Assembly (NCBI GenBank): GCA_937889535.1
Contig: CALBZW010000022.1
Coordinates: 24,235 to 88,234, forward strand
Length of the DNA stretch: 64,000 nucleotides
Reading direction: 5' to 3'
Origin: an uncultured Candidatus Saccharibacteria bacterium
GTDB lineage: Bacteria; Patescibacteriota; Saccharimonadia; Saccharimonadales; Saccharimonadaceae
Shown: positions 14,200 to 22,687 of the stretch, in pieces
How positions within the stretch are numbered: the stretch's first letter is position 1
Layout: each line of letters begins with the position of its first letter
Translations under genes and position numbers: made by a program
Notes under the pieces: generated by a model
What the model was told of the DNA's origin: nothing
Seen by the model: only the letters and a program-made list of their open reading frames with translations
Database searches by the model: none

Positions 14200-16449
14200 A
14201 TGGTTAATAAGCAAGAAGATGAGCGACGTGCGCGCTTGATGAAAATGCGCGATGAACGTTTGCCGGATATCAAAAAACAATTTGAAGAGGCGCAGAAGCG
14301 CAATTTTAACTCGAATTTCGAAGAAGGCGGCAAGGATGCGGCTTTGGTGAAAAAAGGCTCTAATAGGGGTGCGAGGAGCGCTCAAGGGGCGAATGGGGGC
14401 GCGAAGAGTGGTGTTAGAGGGGCGAAAAATAGCCAAAGTGCCGCTAAAGCTACGGAGAAGGCCGCTAGAGGGGGTGGAGCGAAAAAGCAAGGTGTGAAGG
14501 CGGTTACGGCTAAAAGTGGCGCCAGAGGGGCTGCAAAAGGCTCTCAGGGGCAAACGGCGGCAGCGAATAAGCGAGCTGGGCTCGGTGTTTCGGTGCGCAA
14601 GGGGGAGATGGTTCATCATCAGCGGATGTTGTCGCAGGACGTGAATACGCAGGCGACACAGCATATTATTGGGGTGCCGGTGAACCGGAGTCGCTATAAT
14701 GGCTATGATGGCGCGCAAGTGACGAATGCACAGCTGAAGGCGGCGCGGCCGAATCCAGACGCAGTGAGGGTAATTCCGCTCGGTGGTGTCGGTGAGTTTG
14801 GAATTGGTAAAAATATGACCATTATTGAGTACAAGAATGAGATGATTGTGGTCGATATGGGGACGCTGTTTGCGGGTGGAGATTATCCGGGTGTGAACTA
14901 TATGGTGCCGGATATTCAGTATTTAGAAGATAATATCGACAAAGTAAAAGCGATTTGCTTCACGCATGCGCACTTGGATCACATTGGGGCGTGTCGGCAT
15001 CTGTTGCCGAAATTCAAGCCGACGACGCCGATTTATGCGACGAAGTTTACGATCGGGATGATTGAGAAACAGATGTCGGAGCTCGCGGAAGTGCCAGATA
15101 TGAATTATCAGGCGATTGATCCACTGAAGCATGAGATTATCAAAGTCGGGGAGTATTTCTCGATTGAGCTGATTCATATGCTGCATTCAATTCCGGGAAA
15201 CGTCGGGATTGTGGTACGGACGCCGAATGGGGTGGTGTATCTGAGTGGTGACTGGCGGCATGAAGAGAAGCCGCTGGGGACGCAGGCGGATTACGAACGT
15301 TTGGATGAGATTGTGAAAAAAGAGGGGATTACGCTCATGTTGAATGAGTCGACGAATATTGATAGTCCGGGGCGGCATCCACATTCGGAGTACGATGTTG
15401 GTGAGAATATTGGGCGAGTGATGGACCACTATGCGAATGGGCGGGTGATTGTGAGTTGTTTCTCGAGCCAGATTAAACGGATTGAGCTGATTTTGAACGA
15501 AGCGGCGAAACGCGGGCGGAAAGTAGCGTTTGCTGGGTTTTCGATGATTAATAACGTTGAGGTGGCGCTGCGGGCGGGGGTAATCAAGGTGCCGAAAGAC
15601 GTGATTATGAAGATGGAAGACATCGTGAAGCTGCCGGATGATAAGGTGACGGTGGTGTGTACGGGGTCGCAGGGGGAAGTGAATGCGGTACTGAACCGGA
15701 TGGTGACGGGGGCGCACAAGTATATCAAGATTAAGGCGAGCGATGTGATTGTCTTCTCGAGTAATCCGATTCCAGGGAATGAGCCGCATGTGGTCGGGGT
15801 GGTAGATGGGCTGCTACGTGAAGGGGCGCAGGTGATGCAAAATGGTAAGACGCATCTCACGGGATTGGGACCGTTGCACCTCTCGGGGCACGCGTATTTC
15901 GAAGACCATGTGGATTTTGTGGAGCGGATGAAACCACTGAATTATATGCCGTATCACGGAGAGTTCTATATGCTGGAGCATAACGCGGAGATGGCGGAAA
16001 ATGTGATTGGGATGAAGTCGGATCGGATTTTGGTGGCGGATGATGGCGATGTGGTTGAGCTGATGCCAGATAAGACGGTGCGGAAGAATGGACGAATTCA
16101 TGTCGGAAATAAGTTGTTTGATGACGCGGATAAGCCGGTACATGAGGCGGTAGTGAAAGATCGGATTCATATTTCGCGCGAGGGAATATTCATTATTGTG
16201 CTGACGCTGAGCAAGAAGACGAATCGGCTGGTGAAGACGCCGGATATTGTCTCGCGGGCGTTTATCTACTTGGACAATTCGGAGGAGTTGGTGGCGAAGA
16301 TTCGGCATTACCTCAGGGTGAGGACGGAGAAGCTGCAAGGTGATGATATGAAAGCGTTCAAGGAAGAGGTGAAAGAGGACGTCACGCATATCTTGTTTGA
16401 TGCAACCGGACATACGCCGATTGTGATTCCGGTGATAAATCGGGTGTAA
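14200..16449 (+). CDS. rnj: ribonuclease J with long basic N-terminal extension
   Basis: 749 residues against about 555 for usual RNase J. Residues 1-190 are a low-complexity Ala/Gly/Lys/Arg-rich extension. The metallo-beta-lactamase core starts near VRVIPLGGVGEFG, with the zinc motif H256-A-H-L-D-H and YLSGDWRHE. The beta-CASP region carries the conserved SHD-type motifs (LSGHA). RNase J is a 5'-to-3' exo- and endonuclease that matures and degrades RNA. The basic extension probably binds RNA or ribosomes (inference). GAGGA precedes the ATG, with a leader from the promoter at 14118-14145. Confidence 0.93.
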   Translation: MVNKQEDERRARLMKMRDERLPDIKKQFEEAQKRNFNSNFEEGGKDAALVKKGSNRGARSAQGANGGAKSGVRGAKNSQSAAKATEKAARGGGAKKQGVKAVTAKSGARGAAKGSQGQTAAANKRAGLGVSVRKGEMVHHQRMLSQDVNTQATQHIIGVPVNRSRYNGYDGAQVTNAQLKAARPNPDAVRVIPLGGVGEFGIGKNMTIIEYKNEMIVVDMGTLFAGGDYPGVNYMVPDIQYLEDNIDKVKAICFTHAHLDHIGACRHLLPKFKPTTPIYATKFTIGMIEKQMSELAEVPDMNYQAIDPLKHEIIKVGEYFSIELIHMLHSIPGNVGIVVRTPNGVVYLSGDWRHEEKPLGTQADYERLDEIVKKEGITLMLNESTNIDSPGRHPHSEYDVGENIGRVMDHYANGRVIVSCFSSQIKRIELILNEAAKRGRKVAFAGFSMINNVEVALRAGVIKVPKDVIMKMEDIVKLPDDKVTVVCTGSQGEVNAVLNRMVTGAHKYIKIKASDVIVFSSNPIPGNEPHVVGVVDGLLREGAQVMQNGKTHLTGLGPLHLSGHAYFEDHVDFVERMKPLNYMPYHGEFYMLEHNAEMAENVIGMKSDRILVADDGDVVELMPDKTVRKNGRIHVGNKLFDDADKPVHEAVVKDRIHISREGIFIIVLTLSKKTNRLVKTPDIVSRAFIYLDNSEELVAKIRHYLRVRTEKLQGDDMKAFKEEVKEDVTHILFDATGHTPIVIPVINRV

Positions 16450-16463
16450 TCTGCACAGGGAAA

Positions 16464-16484
16464 GAGGCGCCGTTAAGGCGCCTC
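16464..16484. terminator. hairpin between convergent genes
   Basis: GAGGCGCC-GTTAA-GGCGCCTC overlaps the stop codon of the minus-strand metallopeptidase and follows rnj. It has no T-run; a bidirectional role is inferred from position. Confidence 0.5.
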
Positions 16485-17516
16485 GGTTGGCAGAAGTGAA
16501 TTGTAGTCTGAGATAAGACGCTCGACGCGAGTGGCTGTATTCGGGGCGAGCTCGGCGAGTTGGACTTGTTCGTCGGGGTAGGCGAGCCAGTGCGCGATAA
16601 ACTCAGCAATATATTCGCGAGGGCTTTCTTGCGAATGTTTGCCGAGAAGTTCGGCGAGTGCAGGACCTTCGGTCTGAAATTCAGCTTCTAGTTCTGGGTC
16701 GTACAGCCAGCCAACCCGATAAGTGACGTAGTGCCCAAACTCGTGGAGTGTGGTTTTGGGGTTGGAAGTGTCAAGATGGATGATGTGCCCGGCATAATGG
16801 ATTGAACCGGCAGCACGGTCGCGCGAGACGAGGCCTTGTTCGGTTTCGATTTCGCTGGGTAGAGTGAAGTCGATTTGCCAGTCTTCGGCGATGAAATCTG
16901 TGCGCCAGGCGACAGGGATGTCTTCCCAAGCGGAGAGGAGCGCGTTGCGCCCGCGGTAAGTTTCGGCGTTCCAGGTATGCCCCTGTAGGTAAGGGCAATC
17001 TATATTGTATTCGGGTAAAGATATGGTACCCGAATCAAGTTTTTGAATGAGGACGTCAAATTCTTGCTCAGACATCGCTGCTGCGGGGTTTTGAGTGCTG
17101 CTCGCGAGGCCACAAATGACAGCGGCGGCACGGGCATCGACATAAGGCTGCTCTGCTGGGTCGTCGGCGGTAGCGGAAAAGGGGAGATCAGAGTAGATTT
17201 CCGCTGGGTAAGGGTAGATGCCGTAGGCTGGCAAGACAATACGCCAGATGACTTGACGCGAAATTGAAGAGTCGGTCTGGAGAATGTCGATTTCTCCGGG
17301 TGTCAGAATTTTGGGTCCAACTAGATTGTCCAGTTGGAATGTTTCCGTATGGAAACATTCTGCAAGTTTTTCGGCTACGATGGTGCTTTTTACTGGCGTG
17401 GGGATGATGAACTCGGCGTAAACGGCGATTCCACTGACGAAGGCTATAAACCCGAGCGCACACCCGGTAACGATAATAAGTAAGCACCTGAGAGTCTTTA
17501 ACAGACGTCTTAACAT
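16473..17516 (-). CDS. membrane-anchored zincin metallopeptidase
   Basis: 347 residues from ATG 17516, six bases after AGAGGTG. An N-terminal hydrophobic helix (about 10-35) anchors or exports it. The zinc motif HEFGH is at 258-262, and downstream EYIAEFIAHWL can supply the third ligand, as in gluzincins. The domain between is not recognised. The substrate is unknown; an extracytoplasmic location is inferred from the anchor. Three inverted repeats lie inside the coding sequence (17009-17035, 17318-17337, 17337-17360). Confidence 0.75.
   Translation of the reverse strand: MLRRLLKTLRCLLIIVTGCALGFIAFVSGIAVYAEFIIPTPVKSTIVAEKLAECFHTETFQLDNLVGPKILTPGEIDILQTDSSISRQVIWRIVLPAYGIYPYPAEIYSDLPFSATADDPAEQPYVDARAAAVICGLASSTQNPAAAMSEQEFDVLIQKLDSGTISLPEYNIDCPYLQGHTWNAETYRGRNALLSAWEDIPVAWRTDFIAEDWQIDFTLPSEIETEQGLVSRDRAAGSIHYAGHIIHLDTSNPKTTLHEFGHYVTYRVGWLYDPELEAEFQTEGPALAELLGKHSQESPREYIAEFIAHWLAYPDEQVQLAELAPNTATRVERLISDYNSLLPTEAP
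17009..17035 (-). repeat. inverted repeat inside coding sequence
   Basis: ATTCGGGTA and TACCCGAAT with a nine-base loop within the metallopeptidase gene. Confidence 0.8.
17337..17360 (-). repeat. perfect palindrome inside coding sequence
   Basis: GAATGTTTCC and GGAAACATTC with a four-base loop, next to CCAACT/AGTTGG (17318-17337). Both are in the first third of the metallopeptidase gene. Confidence 0.85.
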
Positions 17517-17610
17517 AAAAATCACCTCTTTTAGAAAACATTAAGGTACAAGTTACAGTTTGATTATAGCATAAGCGGGATGAGGTGGTGCGATGTCAAT
17601 ATTTGGATAA

Positions 17611-17648
17611 TTAGCACTGTTGACATGCGAGTGCTAATACGGTAAAAT
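17611..17648 (+). promoter_or_regulatory. CIRCE operator overlapping the clpC promoter
   Basis: TTAGCACTG-N9-GAGTGCTAA (17611-17637) matches the CIRCE operator of the heat-shock repressor HrcA with one change. Its spacer contains the -35 TTGACA (17620-17625); 17 bases later is TAAAAT (17643-17648). HrcA binding would block the promoter directly. A second -10 (TATAAT, 17681-17686) lies closer to clpC. Confidence 0.85.
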
Positions 17649-17709
17649 GGAAAATAAGACTTGGATTAAAATGGATATAGTATAATAGAAGAATCTGAGT
17701 GAGGGAAAT

Positions 17710-20187
17710 ATGGATAGTGATTTTAGTGAAATGATGAATCAATTGTCGGAGAATGCGCGATTTGCGCTGCAAAAGGCCGACTTGTTTAGTAAGAAATATA
17801 ATAATGGTTATATGGGGACGGAGCATATACTGCTCGGGATTTTGTCGCAAGATGCATCGACGGGGGCGCGGATTTTGGCGAGTAATGGCGTGACGCTGGA
17901 TAAGGCGGAGAAGGCGCTGGATCAGGAAGCAGCAGAAGTGAATGGAAACTCGGCGATGGCAATGATGTCGCTCTCGGAGGCAGCGGTGCTCACGATTCGG
18001 ATGGCGAGTCACTACGCAATGGAAAAGGGTGTGAAGGTGATCGGGACGGAGTATTTACTCTATGCGTTGATTTGTCAGACGAATTCGCGCGGGGCGATGT
18101 TGCTGATCAAGATGGGGGTGGAGCTAGATGACGTGATGGATGCGCTGGACGCGGAGATGGCGCAGCAAATGGAGCGGGAGCAGAATCAGAAGCTGAAGAA
18201 AGATTATAAACGGAAGCCGTTGAAGTGGCTGAAGCGGTTCGGAACAGACCTGACGGATTTCGCGAAGGATGACAAGCTCGACGCAGTGATTGGGCGAGAG
18301 CGAGAGATTGAGCGGGTGGTAACGGTACTCAGTCGACGGACGAAGTCGAACCCGGTGTTGATTGGCGAGGCGGGAGTCGGAAAGACAGCGATTGTCGAAG
18401 GTTTGGCGGAACGGATGGTGAATAATGACGTGCCGGGAGTGCTAATCGGGAAGCGGATTATCCAGGTAGACCTGAGTACGATGGTGGCGGGGACGAAGTT
18501 TCGGGGGGAGTTTGAAGAGCGAATTAAGGGAGTGATTGACGAAGCGATTGAAAATGAAGATGTGATTTTGTTCATTGATGAGTTGCACCTTCTGATGGGG
18601 GCGGGAGCTGGAGAAGGGTCGATGGACGCAGCGAATATTTTGAAGCCAGCGCTGGCGCGGGGGCAGATTCAGCTGATTGGTGCGACGACGATGGATGAAT
18701 ACCGAAAGCATATCGAGAAAGATAAGGCCTTAAGTCGGAGATTCCAGACGGTAATGGTCGAGGAGCCGAGCGCTGAGGTGACGTTGAAGATTCTGAAAGG
18801 TGTGAAGAAGCATTACGAGAAGCACCACGGGGTGGAGATTCCGGATGAGATGTTGGAAGTAGCGATTAATATGTCGGGGCGGTATATTAATGACCGATTT
18901 ATGCCGGATAAGGTGATTGATGTGATTGACGAGGCGGCGGCGATTAGTAAGGTTGCGGCGGACAAGAAAGATGGGGGCGAGTATAAGAAGTTGAAAGTGC
19001 AGCTCAAAGAAGCCGAAGAGAAAATGGCGGAGATGGCGGATAAGGAAGATTTTGAAGCGGCGGCGTTGTGCAAGACAGAGGCGGAGAAAGCAAAGAAGAA
19101 GCTGAAAGAGCTGAAGAAGGCAGGGGCGGAAGTGAAGCCGAAGTTGACGGAGGATGATTTGGCGCTGGCGGTGAGTTTGAAGACAGGAATTCCGGTGTCG
19201 AAAGTGCATGGGAGTGAGCTGGAACTACTTGGTGGGCTAGAAGGACATCTTCGGAAGAGTGTCGTCGGGCAGAATGAAGCGATTAAGACGGTGGCGAAAG
19301 CGATTCGGCGGGGGCGGAGCGGAATCGCTGATCCGAAGCGACCGATTGGCTCGTTCCTCTTCATGGGGCCGACCGGAGTAGGGAAGACGGAATTGGCACG
19401 AGTAGTGGCGCGAGAGGTATTTGGGGGTGAGAATGCGCTGATTAAAATCGACATGAGTGAGTTTGGCGAGAAGCACAATGTCTCACGGCTCGTCGGAGCG
19501 CCGGCAGGTTATGTTGGCTATGAAGATGGCGGGAAGTTGACGGAGAGTGTGCGACGAAAACCGTACGCGGTGGTGCTATTTGACGAGATTGAGAAAGCGC
19601 ATCCAGATGTGTTTAATATGTTGTTGCAGATTCTTGAAGACGGAGAACTGACCGATGGTCAGGGAACGAAAGTGAAGTTTAATAACACGATCGTGATTTT
19701 GACGTCGAACCTCGGAGCGAGCGAGATGTATCGTGAGAGCGAGCTGGGGTTTGTCGCGAAGGGGGCGAAGGAGAAGCGTGAGTTGGGGGCGGAGTATGAG
19801 GCAAGCAAGATAGCGGCAATGCGGGCATTGAAGAAGACGATGAAGCCGGAGCTAATTAACCGGCTGGATGGGATTATGGTGTTCCATGCACTGACGCGCG
19901 AGAATGTAGAGAAGATTTTTGATAATCTAGTAGAAGAGCTGAAGAAGAGACTGGCGACGAAAAAGCTAGGGCTGAAGTTGGACGAGAAAGTGAAAGATTA
20001 TTTGATTGAGGAAGGTTATGACCCGAAGAACGGGGCGCGGCCGCTGCGAAGGATGATCGAGGATAAAGTGGAGTCGCTAGTGGCAGAGGAGATCGTGGCA
20101 GGGAAGGTTGAGCCGGGGGATATCATGGAAGTGAAGATGAAGCGGGGAAGCAAAGACGAGTTAGAAGTGAAGGTGGTGCATGAGTAA
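17710..20187 (+). CDS. clpC: ATP-dependent Clp protease ATPase subunit ClpC
   Basis: 825 residues. N-terminal Clp repeat domain (GYMGTEHILLGIL), first AAA+ module with Walker A from G219 (GEAGVGKT), a UVR-type linker around EDFEAAALCKTEAEKA, and a second AAA+ module with Walker A from G553 (GPTGVGKT), then the D2-small domain. ClpC unfolds proteins and feeds them to ClpP, encoded at 21216. CIRCE control upstream indicates HrcA-regulated heat-shock expression. GAGGGA precedes the ATG. It overlaps the next gene by eight bases, so clpC, the metallopeptidase-like gene and clpP form an operon. Confidence 0.95.
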   Translation: MDSDFSEMMNQLSENARFALQKADLFSKKYNNGYMGTEHILLGILSQDASTGARILASNGVTLDKAEKALDQEAAEVNGNSAMAMMSLSEAAVLTIRMASHYAMEKGVKVIGTEYLLYALICQTNSRGAMLLIKMGVELDDVMDALDAEMAQQMEREQNQKLKKDYKRKPLKWLKRFGTDLTDFAKDDKLDAVIGREREIERVVTVLSRRTKSNPVLIGEAGVGKTAIVEGLAERMVNNDVPGVLIGKRIIQVDLSTMVAGTKFRGEFEERIKGVIDEAIENEDVILFIDELHLLMGAGAGEGSMDAANILKPALARGQIQLIGATTMDEYRKHIEKDKALSRRFQTVMVEEPSAEVTLKILKGVKKHYEKHHGVEIPDEMLEVAINMSGRYINDRFMPDKVIDVIDEAAAISKVAADKKDGGEYKKLKVQLKEAEEKMAEMADKEDFEAAALCKTEAEKAKKKLKELKKAGAEVKPKLTEDDLALAVSLKTGIPVSKVHGSELELLGGLEGHLRKSVVGQNEAIKTVAKAIRRGRSGIADPKRPIGSFLFMGPTGVGKTELARVVAREVFGGENALIKIDMSEFGEKHNVSRLVGAPAGYVGYEDGGKLTESVRRKPYAVVLFDEIEKAHPDVFNMLLQILEDGELTDGQGTKVKFNNTIVILTSNLGASEMYRESELGFVAKGAKEKRELGAEYEASKIAAMRALKKTMKPELINRLDGIMVFHALTRENVEKIFDNLVEELKKRLATKKLGLKLDEKVKDYLIEEGYDPKNGARPLRRMIEDKVESLVAEEIVAGKVEPGDIMEVKMKRGSKDELEVKVVHE

Positions 20188-21199
20188 TGACGGCGCGGCA
20201 GGAGTGGAGACGCAATCGGTGAAGCCGAAGCGGGGTTTTTGGCAGCGGAATTGGTGGCTGCTGATTGTTATCGTATTGGGGCTAAGCTGGGTATTGGACC
20301 AACAATTTGTCTGGGATTATGTCAGGGGTTGGGGATATCGGCCGGATGAAACGGTGCAAGAGATCGAAGAAGCGCTGGAATTGACGGGGGCGGGCCGACG
20401 GGTTTTCGCCGCGACGCAGCCGGTAGTGGAGGGGGCGGAAGAATTTAATGGGCATTGCGGCGAACACAGTAATGATGTGAGTGTCTTAGGCTGTTATACA
20501 GATGGTCGGATATATGTGTATCGAATTACAGATGAGCAGCTGGTGCTTGCGAACAAGGTGACGGCGGCACATGAGCTGCTACATGCGGTCTGGGAGCGAA
20601 TGGGGGCTGGTGAGCAGGCTGAGGTGATGGGGTGGTTGGCCGAGGTGCAAGCGCAGAATGCGGAATGGTTTGAGGACGAGCTGGAGACCTATGGCGAAGA
20701 AGATGAGATTGAGGAAGTCTATACGCGGGCGGGAACGAAATTATCAGAGTTGCCCGAAGTTCTGGAGGCGCATTATGCGAAGTATTTTAAGAATCGTGGA
20801 CGAATCGTTGAGATGTATGAAACTTATGAAGCCCCGTTTGAGAAACTGAGGGGTGAGATAAATGCGCTGTACGACGAGATTGAACAAGTAAGAGTAGAGA
20901 TTGAGGCGGAAAGGGAAGCGTATTTGCGTGAGGTGGATATGCTGGATGCGAAGATTGACCGGTTTAATGCTTGTGCGAATACCATGAACTGCTTCACGGC
21001 GGCAGAGTTTAATGCGCAACGGAGTGGGCTGGTAGCAGAAAGCGAGGCGCTGGAAGATAGAAGAGAAGCGTTGAACCGGAAAATTGATGAGAATAATGCG
21101 CGGATTGATGAGTATGTGGAGAAGCAGGAGAAGCTAGGAGGATTATATGATCTCATGGATTCAAATGTGGAAAGAGTGGAAAACGAAATAAGGATGTAA
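20180..21199 (+). CDS. membrane-anchored HEXXH protein with coiled-coil tail
   Basis: 339 residues. A single membrane helix at about 24-42 is followed by an outer domain with H131-E-L-L-H135, a zinc-protease type motif, and a long coiled coil from about residue 215 to the end. It contains paired cysteines (GHCGEH/GCYTD and NACANTMNC). It lies between clpC and clpP and overlaps clpC, so it may take part in protein quality control at the membrane; that is inference. The catalytic third ligand is not certain, so it could be a non-proteolytic relative. Confidence 0.7.
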   Translation: MSNDGAAGVETQSVKPKRGFWQRNWWLLIVIVLGLSWVLDQQFVWDYVRGWGYRPDETVQEIEEALELTGAGRRVFAATQPVVEGAEEFNGHCGEHSNDVSVLGCYTDGRIYVYRITDEQLVLANKVTAAHELLHAVWERMGAGEQAEVMGWLAEVQAQNAEWFEDELETYGEEDEIEEVYTRAGTKLSELPEVLEAHYAKYFKNRGRIVEMYETYEAPFEKLRGEINALYDEIEQVRVEIEAEREAYLREVDMLDAKIDRFNACANTMNCFTAAEFNAQRSGLVAESEALEDRREALNRKIDENNARIDEYVEKQEKLGGLYDLMDSNVERVENEIRM

Positions 21200-21215
21200 T
21201 GTGAGAAAGGATAAT

Positions 21216-21794
21216 ATGAAAAATTATTTAGTACCAACAGTAGTTGAAGAGACAAATCGTGGAGAGCGGGCGTATGATATTTATTCGCGTTTGTTGACGG
21301 ATCGAATCGTGTTTCTTGGTGAGCAAGTAAATGCGCAGACGGCGAATTTGGTAGTGGCGCAGTTGCTGTTTCTCGCGAATGAAGATCCGAAGCGAGATAT
21401 TAAGCTGTATATTAACTCGCCTGGTGGGTCGGTGTATGACGGCTTGGCGATTATTGATACGATGAATTATATTGAGCCGGATGTGCAGACGATTGGGATT
21501 GGGCTGCAAGCGTCGATGGGGGCAATGTTGCTCAGTTGCGGAGCGAAAGGCAAGCGGTATCTGTTGCCAAATTCGCGGGTGATGATCCATCAGCCGAGTT
21601 CGGGCACGGAGGGGAAGATCACGGATCAAGAGATTGCGCTAAAAGAGGGGATTGAGATTAAGAAGCGGCTTCTGGAGATTTTTGCTGAGCAGACGGGGAA
21701 GAGTATGAAGCAGGTTGAGAAAGATATGGACCGCGACAACTGGATGAGTGCGCAGGAGGCGAAAGAGTACGGAATTGTGGATGAGGTGTTGTAG
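21216..21794 (+). CDS. clpP: ATP-dependent Clp protease proteolytic subunit
   Basis: 192 residues, normal length. The catalytic serine is S100 in LQASMGAM and the histidine is H125 in VMIHQPSSG; the aspartate lies in the DRDNWMSAQEA region. ClpP forms the double seven-membered ring used by ClpC. The start is ATG 21216 after AGAAAGG; a GTG at 21201 would add MRKDN but overlaps the ribosome binding site. It ends the clpC operon and is followed by foldback copy B. Confidence 0.95.
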   Translation: MKNYLVPTVVEETNRGERAYDIYSRLLTDRIVFLGEQVNAQTANLVVAQLLFLANEDPKRDIKLYINSPGGSVYDGLAIIDTMNYIEPDVQTIGIGLQASMGAMLLSCGAKGKRYLLPNSRVMIHQPSSGTEGKITDQEIALKEGIEIKKRLLEIFAEQTGKSMKQVEKDMDRDNWMSAQEAKEYGIVDEVL

Positions 21795-21855
21795 GAGAGC
21801 TCGTTGTTAGGGTGGATTATTTCGTCAGAGGTTCCAGTAAGTAGAGGTAGGCGTA

Positions 21856-22041
21856 TTAAGCTAAGTTCCTAGCCTTCTTCTGGAATGGGAGTCTTACGCG
21901 GGGAGTTTGTTTTGGGCTTTTCCTATGGACCGCAAAAAGTTCCACGGAACGGAGTCTGTGCTGACTTTTTGCTAAAGCTCAAAACGAACTCTCCGGCTCA
22001 ACTCTTTTATATTCCAGAAGAAGGCTAGGAACTTAGCTTAA
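21856..22041 (+). ncRNA. structured foldback element, copy B
   Basis: A perfect 31-base terminal inverted repeat (21856-21886 with 22011-22041) encloses an asymmetric loop, then GGGGAGTTTG...CTTTT pairing with 21974-21994, then GCAAAAAGT/ACTTTTTGC, then CAC...GTG at the tip. The tip sequence AAAAGTTCCACG...GTGCTGACTTTT and the CTCAAC...TATATTCCAG segment match copy A at 12310-12559, while the stems differ and remain paired. The right arm contains the stop codon of the minus-strand lectin-like cassette. No T-run follows. Confidence 0.7.
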
Positions 22042-22353
22042 CATACCTTTCTCTTCTTGCCGGTAGAGCCAGCGGAGGGGGCGACCGTTATAGCGGACGG
22101 CGCTGTTTGACTGGTCAACTCCCGCAGGAATTGAATAGAATATATAAGCATGAGTAAGTGAGTTGGAGATACATGATCGGAGCGAAGCTACGTAACCAAC
22201 GCTACCGACGTAGCCATTCGTTAGTGTGACATCCCCACTACGGACAAAAGCCAATGGTAACTGTACTATGGTGGTGGCGCCAGCGATATGATGCGTGGAT
22301 TTTCTGGAGGTTAAAATTTTTAGAAAAATTTTAACCTCAACCCATGATAACAA
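22033..22353 (-). pseudogene. lectin-like (DGR-type variable domain) cassette 2
   Basis: The frame reads ...TIVQLPLAFVRSGDVTLTNG...GVDQSNSAVRYNGRPLRWLYR, the C-terminal FGE/C-type-lectin-like pattern. It has only a TTG with no ribosome binding site, and its stop falls inside foldback copy B. Near its 5' end is an inverted repeat (GAGGTTAAAATTTTT and its complement, 22307-22338). It shares the 5' box GGCTTTTGTCCGTAG and the 3' box CCCCCTCCGCTG with cassettes 1 and 3. It is probably not expressed as it stands; it is a remnant or silent donor. Confidence 0.6.
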
Positions 22354-22365
22354 CAGGGGTGGAGT

Positions 22366-22635
22366 ATGAAAGTGGAGTTAAATTTTTTAGAAAAATTTAA
22401 CCTAGCTAAAATATGCCTAGAGGTGTTTTTGGCTTTTGTCCGTAGCGACGCTATACGTCTCGATAATGGTAATATTGGGTATGCTGGCGGCAACGGGTAC
22501 GCCTGGTCACGTATAGCCATATCCTTTATTAATACCTACTACCTGAATTTCAATACTACAGGAGTCAACCCGTCTAGCAGTGGTGATTATTGGTTTGGTT
22601 TCCCCCTCCGCTGCCTCTACCCAGGTAGTGCCTAA
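22366..22635 (+). CDS. lectin-like (DGR-type variable domain) cassette 3
   Basis: 89 residues from ATG 22366 with GGTGGAG just upstream. After a short leader encoded by an inverted repeat (GTTAAATTTTT and complement, 22377-22401) come LAFVRSDAIRL, a Gly/Asn/Tyr-rich middle (GYAGGNGYAWSR, NTYYLNFNTTGVNPS) and the end GFPLRCLYPGSA. This is the C-terminal part of the FGE-like/C-type-lectin fold used by diversity-generating retroelement targets and by many CPR surface proteins, without any N-terminal domain or signal peptide. It may be a short expressed protein, a fragment or a recombination donor. Confidence 0.55.
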   Translation: MKVELNFLEKFNLAKICLEVFLAFVRSDAIRLDNGNIGYAGGNGYAWSRIAISFINTYYLNFNTTGVNPSSSGDYWFGFPLRCLYPGSA

Positions 22636-22687
22636 TGGAGGAAAAGGAAGTATGGCATGATATAATAGGGTGAATAGGAGGTAGAAA

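Noticed and set aside
12310..22041. Interpretation of the two foldbacks as recent copies of a MITE or insertion sequence
   Set aside because: Stem sequences differ between copies while pairing is kept, and no transposase is present, so recent transposition of identical copies does not fit. An old mobile origin cannot be excluded.
22033..22635. Complete diversity-generating retroelement
   Set aside because: Variable-domain-like cassettes are present, but no reverse transcriptase or accessory gene was found, and the template repeat cannot be shown, so only the cassettes are claimed.
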